Source: Haloplasma contractile SSD-17B
Lineage (GTDB): Bacteria; Bacillota_I; Bacilli_A; Haloplasmatales; Haloplasmataceae
Reading direction: 5' to 3'
DNA: 64,000 nt
Assembly: GCF_000215935.2 (NCBI RefSeq)
Contig: NZ_AFNU02000002.1
Coordinates: 124,001 to 188,000 of the forward strand
The notes under the pieces were generated by a model. That model was not told where the DNA came from, searched no databases, and saw only the letters and a program-made list of their open reading frames with translations. Below, piece after piece: positions 17,957-27,951 of this stretch. The first letter of the stretch is position 1. The number at the start of each line of letters is the position of its first letter. A program made the translations under genes and the position numbers.

Positions 17957-18817
17957 ATGAGTAAAATAGCAATCGTAACAGATAGCACGAGTGGAATTGA
18001 TTTCATAGATGGATACGACGATATAAAAATAGCAAGAACAACACTTATTATGGATCAAGATGAATACCTGGATGGTTTGGAAATAACACCTAAAGAGTTC
18101 TATGATCGTTTAGAAAATTTAAATAATATTCCAATGACTTCACAACCTTCAATCGGGATACTTGTGGAAATTTTTGAAGAACTAAAAAAAGAAGGCTACA
18201 CAGATGCAATCTATGTCTGTATATCTGAACATTTAAGTGGTACCTTCCAGAGCGTTTGCATGGCAGCTAACATGGTAGAAGGTATTAATGTTCATCCATT
18301 TAATACACAAACAGCAACGTTTATAGCTGGTTTCATGGCAACAGAGGCACACCGTATGGCTTCAGTTGGTGAATCAGTAGAAGCTATTATTCAATACTTA
18401 GAAACGCTAAGAGATAACGACCGTATTGTATTAATGGTCGATGACCTTAAGTATCTTGTAAAGAATGGACGCTTATCAAATGCTTCTGGATTCATAGCGT
18501 CTGCGTTAAAGATTAAACCACTTCTTGAATTAAACGAGGAAGGAAAAATTGTTGCGACAGAAAAAATTCGTACGACTAAAAAGGCGATCAATCGTGTAAT
18601 TGAGAGCTACTTAGAAGATACAAATGATGGAAAAGATGCTAAGTTTACATTTTTATTTAATACTGAGGCGCCTGAACACGTAGAATATGTAAAATCTAAA
18701 CTTTCTGATATTGGAATCGATACGGATCAGTTTATTGATATTCCCGTTTCTCCTGCAATTGGTTGTCACGTAGGAAAAGGTGTAATTGGTATTGGTTATA
18801 TTAAAAAAAGTAACTAA
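17957..18817 (+). CDS. DegV family fatty-acid-binding protein
   Basis: A 286-residue DegV protein. The start MSKIAIVTDSTSG at 17957 has AAGGAGGATGTAGTA upstream; an upstream ATG would add 11 residues without a ribosome site. IVTDSTSGID at the N-terminus and the SQPS and HLSGTFQS segments match the fatty-acid pocket of the family. DegV (FakB-like) proteins bind acyl chains for the FakA kinase or related use. No fakA-like gene is seen here. It stands alone with its own promoter and terminator, divergent from typA. Confidence 0.92.
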   Translation: MSKIAIVTDSTSGIDFIDGYDDIKIARTTLIMDQDEYLDGLEITPKEFYDRLENLNNIPMTSQPSIGILVEIFEELKKEGYTDAIYVCISEHLSGTFQSVCMAANMVEGINVHPFNTQTATFIAGFMATEAHRMASVGESVEAIIQYLETLRDNDRIVLMVDDLKYLVKNGRLSNASGFIASALKIKPLLELNEEGKIVATEKIRTTKKAINRVIESYLEDTNDGKDAKFTFLFNTEAPEHVEYVKSKLSDIGIDTDQFIDIPVSPAIGCHVGKGVIGIGYIKKSN

Positions 18818-18839
18818 TAACTTATTATTAAGCAAAAAT

Positions 18840-18870
18840 TTAGGATGGCAAATTTGCCATCCTTTTTATT
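18840..18870 (+). terminator. Terminator after the DegV gene
   Basis: AGGATGGCAA and TTGCCATCCT form a stem followed by TTTTTATTAT. It lies between two convergent genes, so it may act on both strands. Confidence 0.85.
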
Positions 18871-18898
18871 ATATGAATTTAATTAGAAATTTCAAAAT

Positions 18899-21622
18899 CT
18901 ATTCTTTAATATTTCTTTCTAGACGTGCAAATTTTGATAACTCAGCAAAAATCAACGGTATAAAACTCAGTCCTACTGCAATTAAGATATGCGTTTTATC
19001 TAGTGGGACTAAGTGGAAGATTGAACCAAATAATGGGACGTATACCAATAATCCTAATAGAACAAGTGATAACACTACAGAATAATTTAAAAACTTATTT
19101 CCAAACATGTTAATCTGGAAAATGGTCTTACTTTCTGAACGTGATGAAAATGCACGGAGTAATTCACCAACAACAACCGTAACAAAGGTCATGGTTCTTG
19201 CAATTTCAACTGGATCCGCCTGTGACATATTTGCATGCGAGATTTCTAACCCTAATTTAAAACTCGTTAATGCCCCTATTGCTAAACCTAGGGCCTGAAA
19301 TACTACTTTTATAATAAAACTTTTATTTGCGATTGGTTCTTTAGGATCGCGTGGTTTCTTTTCCATAACATTTCCTTCACTCTCCTCAAGTCCAATAGCA
19401 AATGCAGGGAATGAATCAGTCATTAGGTTAATCCATAATAATTGTATTGCAACAAGTGGTATAACTCCTCCAAAGAAGTTAGTAAAAATCATTGCCACAA
19501 GTATGAGAAGAATTTCTCCGATGTTACATGAAATAAGGAAACTAATAAATTTACGTATATTTATAAAAATCGTTCGTCCTTCTTCTACAGCATCAACAAT
19601 CGAAGTAAAGTTATCATCAGTTAAAATCATATCGGCAGCTTGTTTAGAAACATCTGTACCTGTGATTCCCATCGCTACACCAATCTCAGCTTTCTTAAGC
19701 GCTGGGGCATCATTGACCCCATCACCCGTCATGGCTACGATTTCACCATGGTCTTGAATCGCACTTACAATTCTAACTTTATGTTCAGGAGAAACACGGG
19801 CAAACACATTAACATTTCTTACAGCATCAATGAATTCCTGATCCGATAAATCGTCAATTTCGTCCCCACTTAATACATTCTCTTCATCTTTAACAATACC
19901 AAGCTCACTACCAATTGCAGTAGCAGTTAGTTTATGATCACCTGTTATCATGACTACTCGTATACCTGCACTGTGACATTTTTTAATTGCAACTTTTGCT
20001 TCTTCACGTGGCGGGTCGATCATTCCAGTAATTCCTAAAAATATTAAATCGTTCTCTTCTTCTTTTATATCAACAGATTCATTTACCTCTTTATAAGCAT
20101 ACGCCAAAACTCTGAGCGCATTCTTCGCTAATTTTAAGTTTTGTTCTTGTATATTCTTGATAATTTCGTCTGTTAATTCAGTCTTTTCACCATTTACTAA
20201 GGCATATTTACAGCGTTTTAATAGTTGATCAAACGCACCTTTTGTAAACATAATGTGCTTATCCTCGACATCATTAATAACAGACATTAATTTACGTTCT
20301 GAATCAAAAGGAAATTCCTGAATGCGTTTATATTTTTTATTTAATTCTTCATAATGATAGTCAGCCTTCAAACCGAGTACAAGTAATGCCCCTTCTGTAG
20401 GGTCACCAATAATATCATTTTCTTCATCTTTTATTTTTGCATCATTACATAGACAACATGTCTTTAAAAGTAAATCGAGATTTGTATTTATTTCTGCTTG
20501 CTCTCCATCTAAAGTAATGTCTCCTTCTTTTAGATATCCAACACCAGAAACTTCATACTCGTTTGTTAAATCATAGATGCTTTGAACTAGCATCTTATTC
20601 TGAGTTAACGTTCCCGTCTTATCTGAACAAATAACCGTAGTACTACCCAGTGTTTCAACAGCAGATAAGCGCTTCATAATAGCATTACGTTTTACCATGC
20701 GTTGCATTCCCAGTGCTAATACAACTGTAACCACTGCAGGTAGTCCTTCAGGAATTGCAGCAACCGCTAAACTTACAGCTGTCATAAAGATGTCAAGTAA
20801 GTCTTTTCCTTGAATCATTCCTAGAATAAAAATGATTACAGATACCACAATACAGATAATACCAAGGATTTTACCGAATTGATCGAGTTTTTCTTGTAAC
20901 GGCGTTTTTTCATCCACAGCTTCATTAATCATACCCGCTATTTTTCCAATCTCAGTTTCCATACCAATACCCGTTACGACTCCAGTTCCTCTTCCGTAAG
21001 TAACCATTGTCGACATAAATAGCATGTTTTTACGGTCTCCAAGTGAAACTTTATCGCCTTTTTTGTAAACGTCTCGATAATCTTTTTCAACAGGTACACT
21101 TTCACCAGTTAGTGCAGATTCTTCAATCTTTAAATTCACACTCTCAATTAAACGGATATCTGCAGGTATATAATCTCCTGTCTCAATCACAACAACATCA
21201 CCAACCGTTAGCTCCTTTGATGATATTTCTTTGATTTTTCCGTCTCGTATTACCTTTGCCTTAGGCGATGACATTTCTTGCAGAGCAGCAAGTGCATTAG
21301 ATGCCTTTTTTTCCTGTACAACTCCTAAAATCGCATTAAGTATAACTATTACAAGAATAATGATTCCATCGATGTAATCATGTCCCTCTGTAATAGCTAT
21401 GAATAGGGATATTACTGCTGCAACAATTAAGATCATAACAAGAAACGACTTAAATTGATCAAAAATCAATTCTACTATTGTTTTTTGTCGTTTACCTTTT
21501 AGAGTGTTCTCTCCATATTGTTCTATTCGCTTCTCTACTTCACGTTGACTAAGTCCATCATTACGATCGACTTCTAGTTTGTCTAACACTTCATCTACTT
21601 CACCATAATAGATATCTTCCAT
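18899..21622 (-). CDS. P2A-type cation-transporting ATPase, probably Ca2+ export
   Basis: A 907-residue P-type ATPase. It has the actuator motif TGES (residues 172-175), the TM4 ion-site motif PEGL (291-294) and the phosphorylation motif DKTGTLT with Asp334, plus the hinge [14 protein letters not shown]. An N-terminal cation-ATPase domain and ten predicted membrane helices with the usual four C-terminal ones complete it. VAAIPEGLP is typical of SERCA-type calcium pumps, as in Listeria LMCA1. The ion is inferred from this motif and not proven. It is a single gene with a start after AAAAGGAGTTTTCGAT. Confidence 0.9.
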   Translation of the reverse strand: MEDIYYGEVDEVLDKLEVDRNDGLSQREVEKRIEQYGENTLKGKRQKTIVELIFDQFKSFLVMILIVAAVISLFIAITEGHDYIDGIIILVIVILNAILGVVQEKKASNALAALQEMSSPKAKVIRDGKIKEISSKELTVGDVVVIETGDYIPADIRLIESVNLKIEESALTGESVPVEKDYRDVYKKGDKVSLGDRKNMLFMSTMVTYGRGTGVVTGIGMETEIGKIAGMINEAVDEKTPLQEKLDQFGKILGIICIVVSVIIFILGMIQGKDLLDIFMTAVSLAVAAIPEGLPAVVTVVLALGMQRMVKRNAIMKRLSAVETLGSTTVICSDKTGTLTQNKMLVQSIYDLTNEYEVSGVGYLKEGDITLDGEQAEINTNLDLLLKTCCLCNDAKIKDEENDIIGDPTEGALLVLGLKADYHYEELNKKYKRIQEFPFDSERKLMSVINDVEDKHIMFTKGAFDQLLKRCKYALVNGEKTELTDEIIKNIQEQNLKLAKNALRVLAYAYKEVNESVDIKEEENDLIFLGITGMIDPPREEAKVAIKKCHSAGIRVVMITGDHKLTATAIGSELGIVKDEENVLSGDEIDDLSDQEFIDAVRNVNVFARVSPEHKVRIVSAIQDHGEIVAMTGDGVNDAPALKKAEIGVAMGITGTDVSKQAADMILTDDNFTSIVDAVEEGRTIFINIRKFISFLISCNIGEILLILVAMIFTNFFGGVIPLVAIQLLWINLMTDSFPAFAIGLEESEGNVMEKKPRDPKEPIANKSFIIKVVFQALGLAIGALTSFKLGLEISHANMSQADPVEIARTMTFVTVVVGELLRAFSSRSESKTIFQINMFGNKFLNYSVVLSLVLLGLLVYVPLFGSIFHLVPLDKTHILIAVGLSFIPLIFAELSKFARLERNIKE

Positions 21623-22174
21623 ATCGAAAACTCCTTTTTATTTTAACTTTGTTAGCCATCTCCGTTGTTATCTAAATCGATAAAAACAGTGCCTCTACCC
21701 AGTACATTTTATACGTACATAACAATCATAAATTAACTATAAATCGTCGTGTGTAATTGAGTTTCATAAATCAAGTATCTCTATTTAAGAAATACGAGAG
21801 AATATATTCGCATGTTTTACTAACAAAGCGTTTATTTTTATCATCTTTATATGTAATAAAATGCTCACTTCATTTATTTTTGCACAGTCACTCCTAAAAA
21901 AATATCAGATTGTTTTAGCCTTGTAAACAGACACTCAGACACTTTATTAATTTATAGGTCGATTAGTAACTAATAATCTATATTATTTTAAACCGAATAA
22001 CCATGTTTTATTATAATTTCTATTTATTATGATAGCACATGACTTTTTTTATTCAATAAATATAATATCCAAATATAGTAAAAAGGTGATAAAATTTACA
22101 AGTACCCATATAGTTATACTCCTATATGGGTACTTTAAATATAGCCTATCTACTTTACAATTTAGTTCTATTGA
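21623..22174. other. Long non-coding stretch upstream of the P-type ATPase
   Basis: No gene is supported. A possible minus-strand promoter TTGAAT-N16-TATCAT lies near 22025-22055; if real, the ATPase would have a leader of about 400 nt. I looked for a manganese (yybP-ykoY) riboswitch, which often precedes such pumps, and did not recognise its core. The 3' end holds the hairpin annotated at 22099-22135. Confidence 0.35.
22090..22135 (-). terminator. Terminator of the mannonate-dehydratase-like gene
   Basis: AAGTACCCATATAG and CTATATGGGTACTT form a 14-bp stem; the minus strand continues with TTGTAAATTTTATC, a modest U-rich tract. Confidence 0.65.
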
Positions 22175-23380
22175 TTAAGGTCTAGCTGATGTACCATCCG
22201 GTAAACGAGACAATGTCCACTCCGGCAATTCATTTTTACACGGATACTTTGCTGCCGCTTCTTCATCGATATCAATCCCTAGTCCCGGCCTTTCATTCGG
22301 GTAAACATACCCATCTTTGAACTCTGGTATTCCCGTGAACACCTCATAGACTGCATCGTTAAAGCCATTCCATTCCTGTATTCCAAAGTTTATACTACTG
22401 ATATCTAGGTGAATATTTGCAGCATGTCCTACAGGAGAAACATCAATCGGGCCATGCCATGCCGTACGAACCCCGTATGCTTCACATAATGATACTAACT
22501 TCTTAGCCGGTGTAATTCCACCTATTTGACTAATATGAATTCGGATAAAGTCAATCAACCTGTTTGTAATTAAATCTTGCCATTCATGTTGATTATTGAA
22601 TAGTTCCCCCATAGCAATCGGAACTGATGTTTGTTGTCTTACATTTTCAAACCAACTGATTTGCTCAGGAGGTAACAAGTCCTCTAAAAAATACAACTGA
22701 TACTTCTCCAGCTTCTTAGCAAAGTTCACCGCATCAATAGGAGCTAGCCGTTCGTGAACATCATGTAATAATTCAACATTCCACCCTACTGTATTTCTCA
22801 AATGATCAAACAATTTAATCACACTATTCATGTATGCGCGAGGGTGATAATAAGATCCCTTTAAAGCCCCCATTGGCTTATGAATTTCTTGATCCACACC
22901 ACCATATAGTCCTTGTTGGCATCTAACGTAACGATAGCCATCATTCATTGCACTCCTTACATTGATTGTTACTTCTTGTACATTATTCCCATCAGCATGT
23001 TTATAACACGCCACTCCTTCACGGCACTTCCCGCCTAATAACTGATATACTGGCATTCCCGCTAGTTTCCCTTTTATATCCCATAAGGCCATATCAATAC
23101 CTGATATAGCATTATTTAATACGGGTCCATTTCTCCAATAACCACTTACCATAGCTGTTTGCCATATATCCTCGATCATTTGAGGGTCTTTACCGATTAA
23201 AAATGGTTTTAGGTATTCATTAATTGCTGTTTCAACCGCAAGGTAGCGTTGTGTAAATGTCGCACATCCTACGCCATATAAACCATCTTGATTGGTCTCC
23301 ACTTTTACAACAACTAGATTGACTCCCTCCGGTGCAGTTAGTATTGTTTTTACATTTGTAATTTCTACTTTTGACATCAT
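22175..23380 (-). CDS. Enolase-superfamily dehydratase, ManD/RspA type
   Basis: A 401-residue member of the mandelate racemase/muconate-lactonising group, closest to the D-mannonate dehydratase (ManD, also called RspA) family. YGVGCATFTQR, WRNGPVLNNAISGIDMALWD and GIQEWNGFNDAVYEVF are family segments; VELLHDVHERL and YFLEDLLPPEQ supply metal-binding acids. The start is the ATG at 23380, 7-9 nt after AAAAGG; a TTG two codons upstream is too close to that site. Many family members have very low mannonate activity, so the physiological substrate is uncertain. It is not in an operon; no uronate genes are nearby. Confidence 0.85.
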   Translation of the reverse strand: MMSKVEITNVKTILTAPEGVNLVVVKVETNQDGLYGVGCATFTQRYLAVETAINEYLKPFLIGKDPQMIEDIWQTAMVSGYWRNGPVLNNAISGIDMALWDIKGKLAGMPVYQLLGGKCREGVACYKHADGNNVQEVTINVRSAMNDGYRYVRCQQGLYGGVDQEIHKPMGALKGSYYHPRAYMNSVIKLFDHLRNTVGWNVELLHDVHERLAPIDAVNFAKKLEKYQLYFLEDLLPPEQISWFENVRQQTSVPIAMGELFNNQHEWQDLITNRLIDFIRIHISQIGGITPAKKLVSLCEAYGVRTAWHGPIDVSPVGHAANIHLDISSINFGIQEWNGFNDAVYEVFTGIPEFKDGYVYPNERPGLGIDIDEEAAAKYPCKNELPEWTLSRLPDGTSARP

Positions 23381-23912
23381 ACTCAATCCTTTTCTTCTTA
23401 TATTAGATATCGTGCGTTACTTATATAGTGTGTTGATTTGCTCTTTTTAGTGTAATTTAATTCGTATGTTTTAATTTTATTGTTTATTATTTTAAATTAA
23501 TTATTAAACCTTAAATAGGGTGGGCACTGCTACATCCAGTTCCCCGTAAGCTTTATTATGGACCTAACACAATTGAACACTTAATTTTAGTAAAATCAAA
23601 AAACCGAGATTTACGTAATAACTCCTTAGCCTCAGAAAAAATGAGTCCCTTCATATTGTAAAAACTAAGAATCTCGCCCTCTACAGCGTTCTATATCGTT
23701 TATATATACCTCGTTTAACATCAAACCGTAGTCACATAGTAGTCGTTCAAGCTATTCTTAACTAGAGTACAGACACCACAGCGTTAAGATATTGCAATTA
23801 TAACTATAAAAGCCTCATTAGTAAGCTTGTCCATCTCTTCCATAAGCGTAAAGTTTATTACCCTCTCAAGGCCTCTAATTAGGTGAACTTGCTATTTGAT
23901 TGACCGAGACAC
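23381..23912. other. 532 bp without a clear gene; possible decayed coding sequence
   Basis: This stretch is less AT-rich than neighbouring intergenic DNA. On the minus strand, roughly 23550-23690, a protein-like reading MKGLIFSEAKELLRKSR continues to a stop about 32 codons after its ATG. An open run without start extends upstream of it, and frames break repeatedly. I cannot identify a family. It may be a relic of an inserted or degraded gene. Confidence 0.3.
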
Positions 23913-24434
23913 TTACCTTAATTGTCCTCTTGCTTTCTTTAAAAATTCGAGATCTCGTATTTTAATATACTGCCCCATTCTGTCACTCGTATCATCCTGT
24001 TCAAGAGTATGAATTGCTTCATCTAGTGATAGCCATTTAACCCTGAACCCATTTTCAATCTCTCGCTCTGTAAATGTTGGGTCCATTACTTCACCCTTTA
24101 CCCTAGCAATATACCCATACGAAAGTTGCATTAGATAAGGTTCGTATAAATCTCTATACTCAATTACAATTCCTAAGTCACCCTCAACTTTTAGATCCGT
24201 TACCCCAATCTCTTCTCTTACTTCACGCTTTAAAGCTTCTATAATGTCTTCTGCCTGTTCAATTCCACCACCTGGTAACTTGTGATAATGATGTTTAGCA
24301 ACGTATAATAGGGCAATATCATTTTTTTCATTAAACAATACACATCTTGCTGCTTTTCTAATTGTGTACAAGGCATCTGAATTGAATCGATAGTGATTGT
24401 CATTCAGTGTGCAAATTTCTTTTAAAAGTTCCAA
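23913..24434 (-). CDS. Nudix hydrolase
   Basis: A 173-residue Nudix-fold hydrolase. The Nudix box runs from GGGIEQAEDIIEALKREV to EEIGV, with the REVREEIG core intact for metal binding. The start is a TTG at 24434, with AGAGG about 8 nt upstream. Nudix enzymes cleave nucleoside diphosphates linked to another moiety; the substrate cannot be inferred. KHHYHKLPGGG upstream of the box resembles the MutT/ADP-ribose-pyrophosphatase-like group. It lies downstream of the hypothetical gene at 24548 on the same strand with a 113 bp gap. Confidence 0.85.
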   Translation of the reverse strand: MELLKEICTLNDNHYRFNSDALYTIRKAARCVLFNEKNDIALLYVAKHHYHKLPGGGIEQAEDIIEALKREVREEIGVTDLKVEGDLGIVIEYRDLYEPYLMQLSYGYIARVKGEVMDPTFTEREIENGFRVKWLSLDEAIHTLEQDDTSDRMGQYIKIRDLEFLKKARGQLR

Positions 24435-24547
24435 AATACCTCTACCTCTCCAACTGTAATATTTTGTAAAAAACTGCGTTTTCTATATTATACCAAATTT
24501 CTCTATAATTAGTACAGTAATAATAGGTAAGTCTCCTCTACGATTCG

Positions 24548-25030
24548 TTATGAATCCATACTTACTAGTTCATGAATTAATTTTTTTGTATCAATCATCA
24601 GGTTTGGGAAGTAACTATCGATTAATTGATCTACCTCTTTGGTAATTTCCTGGTAACAGTTTGGTGGTTGATAATTCGTCGCGAAATGCTCTAATTGCTT
24701 ATTTCCATCTTGATACATATTATTTATAATTGTTAGTGCATAACGAATTGTATTACGATCATTTAAGTCGATTAGAATCGAGTTTAATGTTTTTATTATA
24801 AATTCACGTTCATATTCACCTTGATCAAAATACTTAAAGAACAATTCCTTGATTTTAGTTCGATAGATGTATTCTTTAACATCATAGGTTATCAGTAATT
24901 TATAATCATAAGAACTCAGTATATTGCTTACCCAATTATTATTATTAACAAACCTCATAAATTCTTGTCCTGATATACATCCCCTTGCATATAAATAAAA
25001 ACGTTGTTTCAAATCACAATATCGATTCAT
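24548..25030 (-). CDS. Hypothetical protein
   Basis: A 160-residue protein of unknown function with a sound start (AAGGGGAGAATAATA before ATG). It appears soluble and mostly helical, rich in Asn, Tyr and Ile, without signal peptide or membrane segment. The middle (ALTIINNMYQDG) and C-terminus (VDQLIDSYFPNLM) look like paired amphipathic helices. I recognise no motif. Small soluble helical proteins like this can be antitoxins or immunity proteins, but no toxin is seen next to it. Confidence 0.6.
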   Translation of the reverse strand: MNRYCDLKQRFYLYARGCISGQEFMRFVNNNNWVSNILSSYDYKLLITYDVKEYIYRTKIKELFFKYFDQGEYEREFIIKTLNSILIDLNDRNTIRYALTIINNMYQDGNKQLEHFATNYQPPNCYQEITKEVDQLIDSYFPNLMIDTKKLIHELVSMDS

Positions 25031-25164
25031 TATTATTCTCCCCTTATAATCAGTCTTTGTTAATTCATTATATGTAAACTACGTAGCAATAAATGAATAC
25101 CACTCAAATAAAATACTTAATACGTATTTACAATCCTTATTTTTATTAAGTATCTTATGTTACT

Positions 25165-25187
25165 TATACTGTAGTTAATGTTATAAT
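25165..25187 (+). promoter_or_regulatory. Probable promoter of the membrane hydrolase gene
   Basis: TTACTT, a 16-bp spacer and TATAAT (25182-25187). A strong GGGAGGTG follows at about 25210 but has no in-frame start near it, so the ATG at 25261 is only weakly supported by a ribosome site. Confidence 0.45.
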
Positions 25188-25260
25188 ATTACTAATTACG
25201 GTGAGAAGAATGGGAGGTGTATAACTTTATATCCGCTTTAGTGATATAGAGTTATTAATT

Positions 25261-26664
25261 ATGCGACTTTATGAAATCTTATTATTTATATTCTGTTTTT
25301 TTGAACTGTTTCTTTTATATTTCAGGTGCCAAAAAAATACTTACTCTTTAATTTCAATCCTTGGTACTGTGTCTATTTTAATCCTTCATTATATTAGAGA
25401 GGGTTTTCGTTGGCAACTATATCCACTCTATTTTATAATATTAGTTCTGTTGATTATTCATCTTATCTTATTCTTTAAAAACAGCCACTTCAAGTTACGT
25501 AGGCTTCAAGTGATTACTGTCCTACTCTTAATGACCCTATCGATTCTCCTTGCAACCATATTTCCTGTATTTCAAATCCCTGCACCTTCAGGAGAGCATA
25601 CTGTTGGTACTCGAACTTTTGAACTAATAGATGAGGACCGTGAAGAAATTTATAGTAATCATGTTTCAGCGAAAAAAAGAAAAATTAAATATCAAGTATG
25701 GTATCCCGCTACTAATATTGAAGATGATTCAGTATCGTCTTGGTTACAAGAAGGAAAACCTGTGTCAGTCGGTGTGTCTCGATTGATGGGATTTCCCGAT
25801 TTTGTGTTAACTCATACAGCATTAATTAATTCTAACTCCTATCTAGATGCTAAACTAAAAACGCAAACCGAATTATATCCTGTTGTTATCATATCTCATG
25901 GTTGGACTGGTTTTAGAAATTTACATACTAATATGGCCGAAATGCTTGCTAGTCATGGTTATATCGTAGTTTCTATTGACCATACCTATGGTGCTGCCGT
26001 AACCGTTTTTGAAAATGGAACGACCGCTTATTTAAATCCTGATGCACTACCTGATCGTGATACAACAGAAAATTTCTTAGAGTATGCAAACACACTAGTT
26101 AACACATATGCTCTTGATATTCAATTTGTTATCGATCAATTAGAAATCCATAACCAAGACAATACATCTTTTCTTTACAATCAGTTAGATCTTACAAAAA
26201 TAGGACTTCTAGGCCACTCTACAGGTGGTGGAGCCGCAACAAAAACGGTAATAACCGATTCTAGAGTAAGCGCAGTCGTTGGACTAGACCCCTGGGTTGA
26301 ACCCATACAGGACACTATAATCAAGGACGGTATTCAAGTGCCTGGTTTATTTCTACGCAGTGAAGAATGGGAAGTTCATGAAAATAATGAACAATTCAAA
26401 CAATTAAACGACGCTAGTGAATATTATGCTAGTACTTATCAGATAAATGAAACATTGCATACAGACTTTACGATGGCTCCTATGTACTCACCGCTAACCA
26501 AAACATTAGGTATGGCTGGAGAATTAGACTACAACCAATCATTTGAAATTCAGTCTGATTTCCTTCTGAATTTCTACAACCTTAACCTTAAAGGTGAGGA
26601 GAGCAAAACATCACAAGAGTTAAAAGAGGCGTACAGCGAGGTCGTTGATCTAACATTTGAATAG
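25261..26664 (+). CDS. Membrane-anchored alpha/beta hydrolase (PAF-acetylhydrolase-like / dienelactone hydrolase clan)
   Basis: A 467-residue protein. Residues 1-110 contain about four hydrophobic membrane segments (LLFIFCFFELFLLYF, LYFIILVLLIIHLILFF and others). The extracytoplasmic part has the alpha/beta-hydrolase fold: VVIISHGWTG (oxyanion region), the nucleophile elbow GLLGHSTGGG (Ser near residue 320) and a late His near TLHTDFT. This layout matches bacterial homologues of platelet-activating-factor acetylhydrolase. The substrate is unknown; a lipid or ester is plausible. An in-frame TAA 36 nt upstream limits any N-terminal extension. Confidence 0.75.
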   Translation: MRLYEILLFIFCFFELFLLYFRCQKNTYSLISILGTVSILILHYIREGFRWQLYPLYFIILVLLIIHLILFFKNSHFKLRRLQVITVLLLMTLSILLATIFPVFQIPAPSGEHTVGTRTFELIDEDREEIYSNHVSAKKRKIKYQVWYPATNIEDDSVSSWLQEGKPVSVGVSRLMGFPDFVLTHTALINSNSYLDAKLKTQTELYPVVIISHGWTGFRNLHTNMAEMLASHGYIVVSIDHTYGAAVTVFENGTTAYLNPDALPDRDTTENFLEYANTLVNTYALDIQFVIDQLEIHNQDNTSFLYNQLDLTKIGLLGHSTGGGAATKTVITDSRVSAVVGLDPWVEPIQDTIIKDGIQVPGLFLRSEEWEVHENNEQFKQLNDASEYYASTYQINETLHTDFTMAPMYSPLTKTLGMAGELDYNQSFEIQSDFLLNFYNLNLKGEESKTSQELKEAYSEVVDLTFE

Positions 26665-26672
26665 ATATACAA

Positions 26673-26713
26673 TCAAAAAAAGCCTATACAAAAAATTGTA
26701 TAGGCTTAAACTT
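26673..26713. terminator. Bidirectional terminator
   Basis: AAGCCTATACAA and TTGTATAGGCTT form the stem, with an A-tract on one side. It separates the convergent genes ending at 26664 and 26722; the minus-strand T-run is the stronger one. Confidence 0.85.
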
Positions 26714-26721
26714 TAAATAAA

Positions 26722-27180
26722 TTATGCAGCATCTGTATCCGTATCGTCTTCAATTTTTGCCTTTTCAAGCGCTTGTTCTACAGCGGCCATCCAACCTTCT
26801 GAACTTGCTGTTGCACCTGCAATGATATCCACATCTGATGATTGTTGATCAACCATTTCTTCAGCAAATGAGAATCGATAATATTTTAAATCAGGCAATG
26901 TTTTTCCACCGTAAATTTCAACACCAGCTTCTACTTCCTCACCAGTGTAGTAGTCATATTTTGCTTTTGATCCATCTGCTTCAAGTCGATGTAAGACAAT
27001 TGATACGATTTCATCATCTGATATTGTAACTACTGCTTCTTCAAATCCGTAGTTTGGATTCGCTACTCTTCCTGTGTATGTTCCATTGTTATAAACCTTT
27101 GGTGCTACTTCTTTATCACCACAAGCTGTTAACGTTAATGTAATGATAAACATGGAAAATAACATTAATAATTTTTTCAT
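26722..27180 (-). CDS. FMN-binding domain lipoprotein
   Basis: A 152-residue lipoprotein (LTLTAC, Cys20) with one FMN-binding domain. IAGATASSEGW contains the D/SGATxS/T-type flavinylation motif to which ApbE attaches FMN through a phosphoester; YNNGTYTGRV is the usual domain start. Such proteins take part in extracytoplasmic electron transfer. Neither ApbE nor an NADH dehydrogenase-like partner is visible nearby, so the pathway is unknown. The acidic tail (KIEDDTDTDAA) is unusual but harmless. AGGAGGATATATAA precedes the start. Confidence 0.82.
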   Translation of the reverse strand: MKKLLMLFSMFIITLTLTACGDKEVAPKVYNNGTYTGRVANPNYGFEEAVVTISDDEIVSIVLHRLEADGSKAKYDYYTGEEVEAGVEIYGGKTLPDLKYYRFSFAEEMVDQQSSDVDIIAGATASSEGWMAAVEQALEKAKIEDDTDTDAA

Positions 27181-27396
27181 TTATATATCCTCCTCATATA
27201 AGAAATTTCATAAATTAAGTTCATTAGTAGTTTAATAGTAGCGTAATACACTAGTACTACACTCCTACTATTAATATATCAAAAAATACTAAAGTTGACA
27301 TCTAATATGCATTTGTTAAGTTTTAGCATAAACCCACTATGTTAAAGTGTCACATAATTCTCCTATAGATCACATACCTTTAATTAGGAGTGTGGT

Positions 27397-27879
27397 ATGA
27401 TGATCTATAATCGAAAGTTAGCTATTGAGTATGCGCTTAAATATGGGGAAAATCCCAACCCAGATTATAAATACTTTGATATCTATGGTATAGATGGTGG
27501 TGACTGTACAAATTTTATTTCACAGTGCCTTAAATATGGCGGCATTCCTATGGTATATAATAAGCCGGCACCCTGGTATTATAGTAACTCTAACTGGTCA
27601 ATATCGTGGACATTATCTCATTCTTTGTATTGGTGTCTTAAAATACGTCAAGAAAAAATGCTAGATGGACCCCGGGGAATTGAACTTAATCATTACAGTG
27701 AGTTAGAATTAGGGGATCTAATATTTTATAAGGAGAATGGTCGGAATAATCACAGTGCAATAATCACCGATTTTAAAGATGGTTATCCGCTCGTATCTCA
27801 GCACTCAGTCAATGCTGTCAATATAAATTATATAAATGAAAAAAAATCCGATATGTTATTTATGAAAATTAAAAGTTAA
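27397..27879 (+). CDS. Putative amidase-domain protein (Amidase_6 type)
   Basis: A 160-residue protein matching the putative amidase domain found in Bacilli, often at the C-terminus of wall or spore-coat proteins. YNRKLAIEYALKY at the start, GGDCTNFISQCLKYGG with the candidate catalytic Cys, and HSAIITDF with a His reproduce the family pattern. It has no signal peptide, so it may act in the cytoplasm or mother cell. Two in-frame ATGs (27397, 27400) follow GGAGTGTGGT. The role is inferred from family only. Confidence 0.75.
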   Translation: MMIYNRKLAIEYALKYGENPNPDYKYFDIYGIDGGDCTNFISQCLKYGGIPMVYNKPAPWYYSNSNWSISWTLSHSLYWCLKIRQEKMLDGPRGIELNHYSELELGDLIFYKENGRNNHSAIITDFKDGYPLVSQHSVNAVNINYINEKKSDMLFMKIKS

Positions 27880-27880
27880 A

Positions 27881-27930
27881 AAGAAGTTCCGATTAATTTT
27901 TTTAAATAAATTAATCGGAACTTCTTTTAT
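27881..27930. terminator. Bidirectional terminator
   Basis: AAGAAGTTCCGATTAATTT and AAATTAATCGGAACTTCTT form a long stem, followed on the plus strand by TTATG. It lies between convergent genes. Confidence 0.8.
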
Positions 27931-27951
27931 GTTAGAGAATACGATTAAAGC

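Noticed and set aside
21650-21705. Minus-strand reading FIDLDNNGDG just upstream of the calcium-type ATPase, which looks like an EF-hand loop
   Set aside because: The open stretch is under 20 codons, has no start codon and is preceded by a stop; most likely chance, though striking next to a Ca2+ pump.
21623-22060. yybP-ykoY (manganese) riboswitch in the leader of the P-type ATPase
   Set aside because: I looked for the conserved core and the paired GGG/CCC elements on the minus strand and did not find them.
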